DNA of 39,784 nt. It comes from Mycobacterium intermedium. Lineage in GTDB: Bacteria > Actinomycetota > Actinomycetes > Mycobacteriales > Mycobacteriaceae. The stretch covers positions 1 through 39,784 of the forward strand of contig NZ_MVHT01000063.1 of NCBI RefSeq assembly GCF_002086275.1, given 5' to 3'. Numbering within the stretch: position 1 is the stretch's first letter; each line of letters opens with the position of its first letter. The notes below the pieces were generated by a model, which saw nothing but the letters and a program-made list of their open reading frames with translations, had not been told where the DNA came from and searched no databases. This document shows positions 15,279 to 23,862 of the stretch, in pieces. The position numbers were made by a program, and so were the translations under genes.

Positions 15279-16712
15279 TCAGTGCTTGGGGGACGAGGTC
15301 TCGGTCATGTGCGTACGCATTCGCATCACCGCCAATTCGGTGTCCCCGGCGACGAGTGCGTCGATGACGCCTCGGTGGGCCGGCTCGATCTTCGATGGCC
15401 GGGACATCGCACCCACCGCCGGATCGCTGGCGGCCAGCTGCGAGAAGAACTGCCAACCCAGCCGCATGGTGACGCGGTGAGCCAACTGCAGGACCCGGTT
15501 GCCGGTGATGGCGGCCAGCGTCGAGTGGAAATCCTCGCCGTGGTCGAAGGCCGGGGCGAGGCCCTCCTCGGACTCGCGGCACAGTGACCGTTCGAGCGCT
15601 GCTACGCCTTCCGGATGGGCGCGCAAGGCTGCCGCGGCCCGCTCGACCACCGCCAACTCCAGACCGATGCGCAGGTCGGCGATGTCGCGCAAGCGCACCC
15701 CGCGACGGCGCAGATAAATCGTGATGATGTCGGTCAGCGCGGAGATGTCCGGTTCGGCGACGAACAAGCCTCCCCCGGGTCCGCGGCGGGTCAACGCGAT
15801 CTGGTGGTACTCCAGAATGCGGATCGCCTCGCGCACGACGGCCCGGCTGGCCCGATACTTGCCCATCAACGCCGTTTCGGAGCCGATGAAGTTCCCCGGG
15901 GTGGCGCCGGAACGGACGATCTCGGTGCACAACTGACGGGCCAGTGCCTCGCCCCGCTTGTCGCCGAGCGTTCCCGACAGTGCCACCGCCGGTTCGAGCC
16001 GTTGCGATGCGGCCGGATGCGCCCGGATGAAGTCAGCCTCGGCACGCAGGTGGCGCTGCATCCGATCGCGGGCCAGGCCCGGATTGTTGCTCAATACCGC
16101 TTTTGCGATGCCGGCGTGGGCCCGCGCGATCTCCTGGTCGATATCGTTCGGCAGGGCGGCGGTGTCATCGAAGTAGAAGTTGGTCAACCTGGCGAACGTT
16201 TCGACGAACAGTTCGAGCACCGCGTTGCCCGTCAGCGTTGCCACTTGGGAATGCAGCAGCCGGTAGTTGGAGATGTTTCCGGACGACTCCCGCTCGATGG
16301 TCCGGCGGATACCGGCGATGTCGGATTCTTTGACCCGCTGCGAAGCGATCTCGGCGGCCAACTCCTCCAACAGAATTCGAGTGTCGGCGACCTCGTCCAG
16401 GGTGGCGCCGATGCGCAGCAGGTAGATGATGGCCGGCCCGATTACCGCATCGATATCCGGCGCGTCGATGACCAGGCCACCACCGGTGCCCCGCCGCATC
16501 CGCGCCACCCGCTGGTGCTCGACCAGCCGGATGGCCTCGCGCAGCACCGCGCGGCTGACCCCGTACCGTTTCAACAGCTCGCTCTCAGAACCCAGCACGT
16601 GGCCCACCGGCCAACCCAGCTCGATCACGTCGGCGACGATCTGCTCCGCGGCGCGACCGGCGAGTTTGGCGCGACGCGAATCGACGCGCGGCGCGATCAG
16701 CTGTGGATTCAC
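15279..16712 (-). CDS. Tandem double GntR/FCD transcriptional regulator
   Basis: This 477-residue protein is two complete FadR-type regulators in one chain. The first winged helix (~12-85) has LGSESELLKRYGVSRAVLREAIRLVEHQRVARMRRGTGGGLVI; the first FCD domain follows (~90-235). The second winged helix (~250-325) has GSETALMGKYRASRAVVREAIRILEYHQIALTRRGPGGGLFV; a second FCD domain (~330-470) has DFHSTLAAITGNRVLQLAHRV. Normal members are about 230-270 residues with one of each. The GTG at 16712 lies four bases after the enoyl-CoA hydratase stop; a TTG at 16769 would overlap that gene. Being inside the operon, it probably controls it. The single chain could act as a pseudo-dimer or bind two operators and two ligands. 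Confidence 0.88.
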   Translation of the reverse strand: MNPQLIAPRVDSRRAKLAGRAAEQIVADVIELGWPVGHVLGSESELLKRYGVSRAVLREAIRLVEHQRVARMRRGTGGGLVIDAPDIDAVIGPAIIYLLRIGATLDEVADTRILLEELAAEIASQRVKESDIAGIRRTIERESSGNISNYRLLHSQVATLTGNAVLELFVETFARLTNFYFDDTAALPNDIDQEIARAHAGIAKAVLSNNPGLARDRMQRHLRAEADFIRAHPAASQRLEPAVALSGTLGDKRGEALARQLCTEIVRSGATPGNFIGSETALMGKYRASRAVVREAIRILEYHQIALTRRGPGGGLFVAEPDISALTDIITIYLRRRGVRLRDIADLRIGLELAVVERAAAALRAHPEGVAALERSLCRESEEGLAPAFDHGEDFHSTLAAITGNRVLQLAHRVTMRLGWQFFSQLAASDPAVGAMSRPSKIEPAHRGVIDALVAGDTELAVMRMRTHMTETSSPKH

Positions 16713-16716
16713 GTAG

Positions 16717-17517
16717 TCACCGATAGTAAGCGGGTCCGTTACGCCGGGGAGCCGCCCGCCGCTCGGCAAGTGGCGGATTACCGATATGGGTGTAGGCCAT
16801 GCCGTTCTGCAGTGCGGCCGACCGGGTCATGTCGAGGGATTCCCATATCGCGCGGATGGTGCCCTGGATCGCCTTGGGATTGCGCGCGGCGATCGAACTC
16901 GCGATCGCGTGCGCCCGCGGCCACAGTTCTTCCCGGCTGACGACTTCCGACACCAGCCCGATTCGCAGCGCCGTGTCGGCCGAGATCCGTTCCTCGGTGC
17001 CCATGAGAGCCCAGCGCAGTACCTCGCCGAGGGGTATTCCACGGTGCAGCATGCCAATTGGTTCCAGTGCCGAGACGATCGAGGCGTTGGCGTGCGGGTC
17101 GAAGAAAGCGGCGTCCTCCGAACAGATGATGATGTCGGACTCGTTGAGCAGATACTGAGCACCCCCGGCTGCATACCCGTGCACCGCCGTGACCACGGGC
17201 TTCCAGCACCGATGCACGATCTTCGGGGCCACCACGGTGCCGGGGTCGAATGTGTTCCAAATATTGCTCCGGAAGAACCAGCTGCCATCCCCTTTGACAT
17301 CGACCCCGGTACAGAAGGCGCGATCACCGGCGGCCCGTACGACGACGACATGGATGTCGTCGGTGTCTCGCACGGTCTGCCATGCCCAGGCGAGCTCATT
17401 GGCCATCCGGGCATCAATCGCATTCAGCGCGTCCGGACGGTCCAACGTAATGGTGGCGACGTGCTCCTCAACATCGAACTCGATGGCCTCGAGTGTGTCC
17501 GGGGTAGCGGAAATCAT
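16717..17517 (-). CDS. Enoyl-CoA hydratase/isomerase (crotonase family)
   Basis: From the ATG at 17517 this is a 266-residue crotonase-fold protein. It has VATITLDRPDALNAID at the first strands, the oxyanion-hole segments AFCTGVDVKGDG and VHGYAAGGAQYLLNESDIIICSEDA, and the C-terminal helices usual for trimerisation. The frame is open 26 codons further upstream, but that would run into the divergent P450 start, so I use the internal ATG, which has no clear ribosome site and may be leaderless. It heads the minus-strand operon. The family covers hydratases, isomerases and ring-cleaving hydrolases, so hydration is only the most likely reaction. A TTAGT-AC-ACTGA imperfect repeat lies just upstream of the start. 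Confidence 0.88.
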   Translation of the reverse strand: MISATPDTLEAIEFDVEEHVATITLDRPDALNAIDARMANELAWAWQTVRDTDDIHVVVVRAAGDRAFCTGVDVKGDGSWFFRSNIWNTFDPGTVVAPKIVHRCWKPVVTAVHGYAAGGAQYLLNESDIIICSEDAAFFDPHANASIVSALEPIGMLHRGIPLGEVLRWALMGTEERISADTALRIGLVSEVVSREELWPRAHAIASSIAARNPKAIQGTIRAIWESLDMTRSAALQNGMAYTHIGNPPLAERRAAPRRNGPAYYR

Positions 17518-17588
17518 AGAAATCAGTGTACTAATAAACGGAGCCCGAGCCACAGACACAAGGAAGTCGAAGTAGGCAGCCGAGCAAC

Positions 17589-18812
17589 ATGTCAAAAATC
17601 ACTGCGACCATGCCGAAAACCGCGTTGGACAGTCGCCAGATGCTCGACGACCCGTTCGCCCGGCTCGCGTACCTGAGGGAGCACGCCCCGGTGTCCTGGG
17701 CGACGGCATCGCTGCTGTTGCATGGCAAAGGTGGGTATCTGCTGACCCGGTACGACGATGTCGTGACGATCCACAGTGATGAGCGGTTCTCGACCGATGT
17801 CGTCAAGTACACATCGGTCGGCAAGTTCATCTGGCTATTGCCGCCCACCATCCGGATGCTGACGCAGACCATGGTGTTCAAGGACGATCCGGATCACAAA
17901 CGGCTACGCACGTTGGTGCACAAGGCTTTCACCCCCAGGTTTGTCCGCGCGATGACGCCCGAGATCGCCAAGATCGCCGACCGGCTCGCCGAAGACGTCA
18001 AGGCCAATCGGGATGTGGACCTGGTGCATGACTTCGCGGTCAAGTTGCCCCTTGCCGTTATTGCCACCATGCTCGGGGTCGCCGACGAGGACCGCGACCG
18101 GTTCCAAATGCTGGTCGAGAAGGTCAGTTCGGAGTCCAACACGTTGCGCGGATTCGCCACCGCACGAAAGCTCGTCAAACTGTTCGAGGGACTGGTGGAA
18201 GAACGCCGCCTGCACCCGGACGAGGGACTGATCTCAGAACTCGTGCGCGCCAACGAGGGCGGCGATCAGCTCAGTCACAAGGAGACCATCGCCATGGTCT
18301 TCCTACTGCTGTTGGCTGGACATGACACCACAGCCAACCTGATCGGCAGCAGCGTGCTGGCCCTGATCGAGCATCCCGACCAACAAGCTTTGCTGCGGGA
18401 GCAGCCGGAATTGTTGGAGACCACCGGGCTGGAGGAACTGCTGCGGTTCACCTCCCCGGTCGCCGACGGCGCCACCCGGCTGGCGACGGAGGATGTGGAG
18501 ATCCGCGGGGTCCCCATCCCCCGCGGTTCGCAGGTGGTCGGTTCCATCGTGTCGGCCAACCGGGATGAAGCGGTGTTCGACAACCCGGACTCGCTCGACC
18601 TGACCCGAAAGCCGAACAAGCACTTGGCTTTTGCGTTCGGAATCCATTACTGCCTGGGTCATCAGTTGGCGCGGCTGGAGGGCCGCGCCGCGCTGGCCAC
18701 GCTGCTGGAACGCTTTCCCAACTGGGAATTGACCGCGCCGCGAGAGAGCTTGCACTACAAGCCCACGGTGTCGCTTCGGGGCCTGAACGAACTACCGATA
18801 CGGATGTACTGA
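17589..18812 (+). CDS. Cytochrome P450, first gene of the plus-strand operon
   Basis: The 407-residue soluble bacterial P450 has all core motifs: the I-helix oxygen-activation motif AGHDTT (243-248), ExxR (E283-R286), and the haem loop FAFGIHYCLG with the haem-ligating Cys at 355. There is no membrane anchor. It would hydroxylate or otherwise oxidise a hydrophobic substrate with electrons from a ferredoxin, which is not encoded nearby. It is divergent from the enoyl-CoA hydratase, with a 71-base shared promoter region, and its stop is one base before the start of the dehydratase gene. It leads a seven-gene operon ending with the AveC-like protein. The CYP family number cannot be given without comparison. 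Confidence 0.95.
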   Translation: MSKITATMPKTALDSRQMLDDPFARLAYLREHAPVSWATASLLLHGKGGYLLTRYDDVVTIHSDERFSTDVVKYTSVGKFIWLLPPTIRMLTQTMVFKDDPDHKRLRTLVHKAFTPRFVRAMTPEIAKIADRLAEDVKANRDVDLVHDFAVKLPLAVIATMLGVADEDRDRFQMLVEKVSSESNTLRGFATARKLVKLFEGLVEERRLHPDEGLISELVRANEGGDQLSHKETIAMVFLLLLAGHDTTANLIGSSVLALIEHPDQQALLREQPELLETTGLEELLRFTSPVADGATRLATEDVEIRGVPIPRGSQVVGSIVSANRDEAVFDNPDSLDLTRKPNKHLAFAFGIHYCLGHQLARLEGRAALATLLERFPNWELTAPRESLHYKPTVSLRGLNELPIRMY

Positions 18813-18813
18813 C

Positions 18814-20085
18814 ATGACACAGACCGAGCAAGCCCGGGACTTCGACCACGCCATCAAGGACGAGGACATCGAACGTGCCAAACTCCTTTTGGGCCTCGAC
18901 GCCCCGATCAGTATCGACGAACATCACCGCCAACTGAGTGTCGATGCGATTCGTCAGTTTGCGATCGGATACGGCGACGACAACCCACTGTTCGTCGACC
19001 CCAGTTACGCGGCGCGAACCCGCTGGGGCGGCCCCATCGCCCCGCCGATGATCCACTCGGCGCTGTCGAAAAAGTTGTTGGGCGACAAGATTCCCGAGGA
19101 CATCCGCAAGGCCACCCGGGGATTGTTCTCCGGCATCCACATCTTCGTGTCCGGCCAACACACCGAGTGGTACCAACCGGTGCGCCCGGGCGACGAACTG
19201 TACGGGTTCGGCGGTCTGGAGTCGATCGAGGAAAAGCACAGCGAGTTCGCCGGGCGCTCGGTCATCCGGGTGCGGCGCGCGGTGCGGATCAACCAGCGCG
19301 CCGAGGTCGTCGCCATCGAGCGGACGATCCTGATCGCCACCGAACGCAAAAAATCGCGCGAGCGCGGCAAGTACATGGACATCAAGCCGGCCACCTATAC
19401 CGACGAGCAGATCGCGGAGATCGATGCGATCTACGCGGCCGAGGGGCCGCGGGGCGCCGAGCCGCGCTACTACGAGGACGTCCGGGTCGGCGAGCAGCTC
19501 CCACGGATGGTCAAGGGCCCGCTGACACTGACCGACATGATCTGCTTCCACGCCGGGGGCTACGGCTTCGGACCGTATGGAATCGGCGGTGCCCGAGTCG
19601 GATACAAGAACCGCCAGCGGGTGCCGAAGTTCTACATCAAGAACGCCGCCGGCATCCCCGACGTCGCGCAGCGGCTGCACTGGGAGAACGAGTGGTCGCA
19701 GTCGATCGGCAACCCGATGGCCTACGACTACGGGATCATGCGGGAATGCTGGTTGACCCATTACCTCACCGACTGGATGGGTGACGACGGCTGGTTGCTG
19801 CGCCAGCACGACGAGATGCGCAAGTTCAACTACATCGGCGACACCCAGTTCATCACCGGTGAGGTGGTCGGTAAACGCGTCGAAAACGGCAACGGCGTAG
19901 TCGATCTCGAATTCCGGGCGACCAATCAGCGTGGCGAGGTCACCGCACCGGCCACCGCAACGGTGGCGCTGCCGAGCCGTGAGTTCGGCCCGGTGGTGCT
20001 TCCCGAGCCGGATCCGGCGGTACGCCGCAAGGCCATCGCGATGATGGCACGGCACAACGAATTGGCCCGCGGAACCAAGCGGTGA
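18814..20085 (+). CDS. Double hot-dog MaoC/FAS1-like dehydratase
   Basis: The 423-residue protein looks like two hot-dog domains. The N-terminal part (~45-185, with VDAIRQFAIGYGDDNPLFVDPSYAARTRWGGPIAPP) matches the FAS1-like/MaoC_dehydrat_N domain. The C-terminal part (~215-400, with YYEDVRVGEQLPRMVKGPLTLTDMICFHAGG and a terminal TNQRGEVTAPATATVALPSR) matches the MaoC-like domain. Such proteins hydrate enoyl-CoA or dehydrate 3-hydroxyacyl-CoA. The ATG is one base after the P450 stop and the stop overlaps the next start by four bases (GTGA), so it is translationally coupled on both sides. With the two crotonases it gives the block three candidate hydration steps. Confidence 0.88.
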   Translation: MTQTEQARDFDHAIKDEDIERAKLLLGLDAPISIDEHHRQLSVDAIRQFAIGYGDDNPLFVDPSYAARTRWGGPIAPPMIHSALSKKLLGDKIPEDIRKATRGLFSGIHIFVSGQHTEWYQPVRPGDELYGFGGLESIEEKHSEFAGRSVIRVRRAVRINQRAEVVAIERTILIATERKKSRERGKYMDIKPATYTDEQIAEIDAIYAAEGPRGAEPRYYEDVRVGEQLPRMVKGPLTLTDMICFHAGGYGFGPYGIGGARVGYKNRQRVPKFYIKNAAGIPDVAQRLHWENEWSQSIGNPMAYDYGIMRECWLTHYLTDWMGDDGWLLRQHDEMRKFNYIGDTQFITGEVVGKRVENGNGVVDLEFRATNQRGEVTAPATATVALPSREFGPVVLPEPDPAVRRKAIAMMARHNELARGTKR

Positions 20086-20933
20086 TCCCGGCCGGCACCC
20101 ACCTCGATACCGGTACCGACATGGTGCTGGCGGCGGTGGTCGACGGTGTCGGAGTCGTCGTCTTGAACCGGCCGCAGCGCCGCAACGCCCTGCACAACGA
20201 GATGTACGAGGCGGTGCCCCGGATCTTGGAAAGGTTCGCCGCCGACGACGGCGTCGGCGCCGTGGTCATCGGCGGAGCGGGGCAGGCATTCTGCGCCGGC
20301 GGCGATGTGCGTGATGGCGGCTCGGCCAAAGCGACCAAAGGGGCGCTGGCATCCGGCGGCCGGGATGACCAAGAAGCCCAAATCGCCGCTCGTAGTGCCC
20401 TGTTGGCCGACAACGCCCGCATGGTGACACTGCTGCACGAGATGCCGAAGGTGACGATTGCGGCGTTGCCGGGCGCGGCCGTCGGCGCGGGCATGAGCAT
20501 CGCGCTGGCCGCCGACCTGCGGATCGCCGCTACCTCGGCCCGGCTGATCCCTGGGTGGGCCAAGCTGGCATTCTCCGGCGATTTCGGTGGGGCCTGGTTC
20601 TTGACGCGATTGGTGGGCCCGGCGAAGGCGCTGGAGTTACTGATCGCCGACCAGCCGATTGACGCCGCTGCCGGACTGCGGCTGGGGCTGTTCAATCGAG
20701 TGGTGGACGACGCCGACCTGCCCGATGAGGCGTTGCGTTGGGCCGCCGAGATCGCCGCCGGGCCGACATTTGCCTACGGTTCCACCAAAGCCAATATCCT
20801 TGATGCACAGCGCCTCCCGCTAGCCGAGGCGCTGCTCCTGGAAAGTGAGCGGATGGTACGTACCGGACTCACTCAGGAGCATCGGGATGCCGTCAAGGCG
20901 TGGTTGGCGGCGGCCAAGGTGGGCAAGCGGTGA
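20082..20933 (+). CDS. Enoyl-CoA hydratase/isomerase (crotonase family)
   Basis: The 283-residue crotonase family protein has GVVVLNRPQRRNALHNEMYEAVPRIL, the oxyanion segments AFCAGGDVRDGG and LPGAAVGAGMSIALAADLRIAATSARL, then FSGDFGGAWFLTRLVGPAKALELL. The GTG start at 20082 overlaps the previous stop by four bases, and its own stop overlaps the next GTG in the same way. An insertion of about 15 residues rich in Gly, Lys and Ala (SAKATKGALASGGRDDQ) lies between the first oxyanion strand and the following helix. It may act on the enoyl product of the dehydrogenase or serve as an isomerase or hydrolase. Confidence 0.9.
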   Translation: MIPAGTHLDTGTDMVLAAVVDGVGVVVLNRPQRRNALHNEMYEAVPRILERFAADDGVGAVVIGGAGQAFCAGGDVRDGGSAKATKGALASGGRDDQEAQIAARSALLADNARMVTLLHEMPKVTIAALPGAAVGAGMSIALAADLRIAATSARLIPGWAKLAFSGDFGGAWFLTRLVGPAKALELLIADQPIDAAAGLRLGLFNRVVDDADLPDEALRWAAEIAAGPTFAYGSTKANILDAQRLPLAEALLLESERMVRTGLTQEHRDAVKAWLAAAKVGKR

Positions 20934-22327
20934 CCAGCACGCGTCGCGAGATACCGGCCGGCGTCAGGGATTGGATCGCCGAGACGACGGGCGCCGAACG
21001 GATCGAGGTCAAGCAGGTACCGGGCGGCGCGAGCCGGCAGGCCTGGTTCGTCGATGCCGATGATCAAGCCCTGTTCTTGCGGTACGACCCGCGAGATCCA
21101 CAGCCAGGTAGCGCATTTCATCCGCTGCAGGTCGAGGCCGAGATCATGGCGGAGCTGCACCGCCACGGAGTGACGGTGCCCCGGGTGGTGGCGGCCCATC
21201 CGGCCATTCAGGCGGTGCTGCTGGAGCGGGTTGGCGGGGAGACCTGGTTTCGGCTGATCGCCGACCCCGACGAACAGGTCCGCACCGCGCAAGACTTCAT
21301 CGCGAAATTGGCTGTGCTGCACCGTATCGACGCGCGACTTCTGGAGATCCCCAGCCTGGGGCCGGCGGGTCCGGTCGACGGGCACGTCCGTGCCGAGCTC
21401 GCCGCGATGCGGCGCCGGGTGGACGCATGTGGAAAGCCCGCGCCGTTGCTGCGGTTCTGCATCGACTGGCTGGAGCGGAATGTGCCCGACTACGACGGGC
21501 CGACCGTGCTGGTGCAGGGCGACACCGGCCCGGGAAATTTCATGTACGCCGACGGCGCGGTCACCGCGATCGTGGACTGGGAACTGGCGCACTTCGGTGA
21601 CCCCATGGACGACATCGCCTGGTTGTCACTGCGTACGGTGCAAGACACTTTCACCGATTTTCCGGCCCGGCTCGCCGAGTACGAGCAAGCCTCCGGCCAC
21701 CGCATCGACCCGCAGCGAGTCTGGTACTACCGGCTGTTCGCCGAAACACGGCTTGCCTCGGTCAACCCGGGCAGCACCGACGTGCGCGCTTCGGCGCCGG
21801 CCGGCTCACCGGATGCCGGCAACCGGCTGATCTACGGCATGCTGCACCGTCGGCTGCTGGTCGAGGCACTGGCTCATGTCGTCGGCATCCCCGAAGTCGA
21901 GGTCGAGCTGCCGGACGCCGATCACCGGTCGGAATACGCGGCGGTGTACGAGGCGGCCGCGGCCGCGATGGCCGGTGCCGCCGAGCGGACCACAGACGGT
22001 CTGGCGTTGCGCTACGTCAAGGGTGCGGCGCGGTTGGTGAAGTACCTCGCCGAGGTCGATCGGATTGGACCGATCGTTGATGCGCAGGAGACCGCCGAAC
22101 TCGCCACCTTCCTGGGATCGACGCCGGCTTCGGTATCCGAGGGCCGCGCGGCACTGGCGGAGCTGGCCGGACGCGGCGAGATCGACCACCGCGACTACGT
22201 CGCACAACTCTGGCGCGGCATCAAACGCGATGACTATCTGACCCGTACGGCCTCGGGGGCTTTGAGTCGCCGCACTTGGCCGCCGCTGACACATTCCGGC
22301 AACGTCCCCGCCACGGCCCAATGTTGA
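20930..22327 (+). CDS. Phosphotransferase family protein (aminoglycoside-phosphotransferase-like kinase fold)
   Basis: The 465-residue protein has an APH/choline-kinase type fold, as in ACAD10-linked kinases of lipid catabolism. The N lobe has VPGGASRQAWFVDADDQALFLRYDP. The catalytic loop is VLVQGDTGPGNFMYADG, where the usual His of HxDxxxxN is Gln; the catalytic Asp and the Asn are kept. The metal-binding segment is IVDWELAHFGDPMDDIAW. A C-terminal extension of about 150 helical residues follows. The GTG at 20930 overlaps the preceding stop by four bases. In this family and setting, a likely role is phosphorylating a hydroxyl on an acyl intermediate so that phosphate can be eliminated. Antibiotic resistance is not suggested. 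The substrate is unknown. Confidence 0.85.
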   Translation: MTSTRREIPAGVRDWIAETTGAERIEVKQVPGGASRQAWFVDADDQALFLRYDPRDPQPGSAFHPLQVEAEIMAELHRHGVTVPRVVAAHPAIQAVLLERVGGETWFRLIADPDEQVRTAQDFIAKLAVLHRIDARLLEIPSLGPAGPVDGHVRAELAAMRRRVDACGKPAPLLRFCIDWLERNVPDYDGPTVLVQGDTGPGNFMYADGAVTAIVDWELAHFGDPMDDIAWLSLRTVQDTFTDFPARLAEYEQASGHRIDPQRVWYYRLFAETRLASVNPGSTDVRASAPAGSPDAGNRLIYGMLHRRLLVEALAHVVGIPEVEVELPDADHRSEYAAVYEAAAAAMAGAAERTTDGLALRYVKGAARLVKYLAEVDRIGPIVDAQETAELATFLGSTPASVSEGRAALAELAGRGEIDHRDYVAQLWRGIKRDDYLTRTASGALSRRTWPPLTHSGNVPATAQC

Positions 22328-23862
22328 CCCAGCACATCCCCGGTGAAATCCTCAGTGCCGCGGCCAGTTTCCGGGACAAGCGGGTGGTGGTACACAGCGA
22401 CGTCCGGTCCGATTCGGGCAGCCTGGGTGACCTCGTCGACGAAAGTCACCGCGTGGCAGCGGGTCTGGCTGCGCTCGGTGTGCGACCGGGTGACGTGGTG
22501 GCGGTGCAACTGCCGAACTGGCGCGAGTGTTTCACCGCGCATGCCGCGATCTGGCTTTGCGGCGCCGTGGTACTGCCGATCGTGCCCAGCTACGGACCGG
22601 CAGAGCTGGAGTTCATCACCCGACGGGCCGGGGCGCGCGCGGTGATACTGGCCCGGGCGGCAGGCAAACGCGATGCCGCTCCCGTGGTCGCCGCATTGAC
22701 CGATGTTCCGGGCCTCGACCATGTCATCCTGGTGGGCGACCCGCTGCCGGGCACCGTCGGCTACGCCGAACTGGCCGACACGGTGGCGACCGGCTTCGAA
22801 CCGGTGGCCCCGGCCGACCCCCGCGACCGGTGCCTGCTGGTGTACACCTCCGGCACCACCGCCGAACCCAAGGGTGTGCAGCACAGCCACGCCAGCTTAC
22901 TCGGTGAGATGCGGTCGATGGACGAAATGCGCTCGGCGAGAACGAATCTCACTACGCTGACGGTGTTCCCGTCCGGGCACATCGCCGGCACCCTGGGCAT
23001 CCTGCGGTTGTTCTGTCGGCCGGGTACCACCATCGCTCTGGACTCCTGGAACGCAGAACGGGCCGCCCGGCTCATAGAACGCCACTCCGTCGGCGTCTCC
23101 GCCGGGGCGCCGATCCACCTCAACGGCATTCTCGATGTAGCAGAGCGCGACGGGCTCGATGTGTCCAGCTTGAGCGAGTACGTCACCGGCGCGGCCGGGG
23201 TGGCCGGCGCGCTGATCCGCCGTGCGGCCCGGTTCGGGGTCGGGGCATTTCGCTGCTACGGGTCCTCCGAGCATCCGACCATCAGTTCCGGGCGACCCGA
23301 GGATCCACTGGACAAGCGCGCCGACACCGACGGCCGGATCACACCCGGAACCGCCATCAGGATCGTCGACGACGACGGCGCCGACGTCGAGACCGGTGTG
23401 GCCGGCGAGATCCTCACCCGCGGACCCGAGTTGTTCTGCGGTTACACCGATCATCGACACAACCAGGACAGCATGCTCGACGGCTGGTTCCGCACCGGGG
23501 ACGTCGGGCGGCTCGATGCCGACGGCTACCTCACCATCACCGACCGCAAGAAAGACATCATCGTCCGCAGCGGCGAGAACATTTCGTCCAAAGAGGTCGA
23601 AGACGTGCTGAGCAGTCACCCCGCCATCGCCGAGGCGGCCGCCGTGGGCGCGACCGACGAAGTGTACGGCGAACGGGTCTGCGCATTCGTCGTGGTCAAC
23701 GCCGGGCAGCGCTTCGAGTTGGCCGACGCTGCCCGCCATTTCAGCGAGTGCGGTCTAGCCCGGCATAAGACGCCGGAGCGCGTCGTCGTGGTCCCCGAAT
23801 TACCCCGGACGGCCAGCGGCAAGGTCCAAAAACATGTACTCAGGGAGCAACTGAAACGCTGA
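22321..23862 (+). CDS. AMP-dependent acyl-CoA synthetase/ligase
   Basis: The 513-residue protein is an adenylate-forming ligase that activates a carboxylic acid as acyl-CoA. The P-loop is YTSGTTAEPKG (residues 175-185). Other motifs are FRCYGSSEHP in place of the usual YG-TE, WFRTGDVGRLDADGYLTITDRKKDIIVRSGENISSKEVE and the terminal PRTASGKVQKHVLR with the catalytic Lys. The ATG at 22321 overlaps the phosphotransferase stop (ATGTTGA), and its own TGA overlaps the next ATG by one base. The YGSSEHP variant may point to a non-standard acyl pocket. It is the second ligase of the block, perhaps for a different intermediate from the one at 13630-15198. Confidence 0.92.
   Translation: MLTQHIPGEILSAAASFRDKRVVVHSDVRSDSGSLGDLVDESHRVAAGLAALGVRPGDVVAVQLPNWRECFTAHAAIWLCGAVVLPIVPSYGPAELEFITRRAGARAVILARAAGKRDAAPVVAALTDVPGLDHVILVGDPLPGTVGYAELADTVATGFEPVAPADPRDRCLLVYTSGTTAEPKGVQHSHASLLGEMRSMDEMRSARTNLTTLTVFPSGHIAGTLGILRLFCRPGTTIALDSWNAERAARLIERHSVGVSAGAPIHLNGILDVAERDGLDVSSLSEYVTGAAGVAGALIRRAARFGVGAFRCYGSSEHPTISSGRPEDPLDKRADTDGRITPGTAIRIVDDDGADVETGVAGEILTRGPELFCGYTDHRHNQDSMLDGWFRTGDVGRLDADGYLTITDRKKDIIVRSGENISSKEVEDVLSSHPAIAEAAAVGATDEVYGERVCAFVVVNAGQRFELADAARHFSECGLARHKTPERVVVVPELPRTASGKVQKHVLREQLKR

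Noticed and set aside
15199..15930. A longer open frame extending the acyl-CoA synthetase to 766 residues
   Set aside because: The extra part reads as low-complexity Arg-rich text antisense in another frame of the tandem GntR/FCD gene, while the ATG at 15198 has a strong ribosome site and gives normal family length.
18448..20055. A 535-codon minus-strand frame
   Set aside because: Antisense to the P450 and dehydratase genes with shadow composition.
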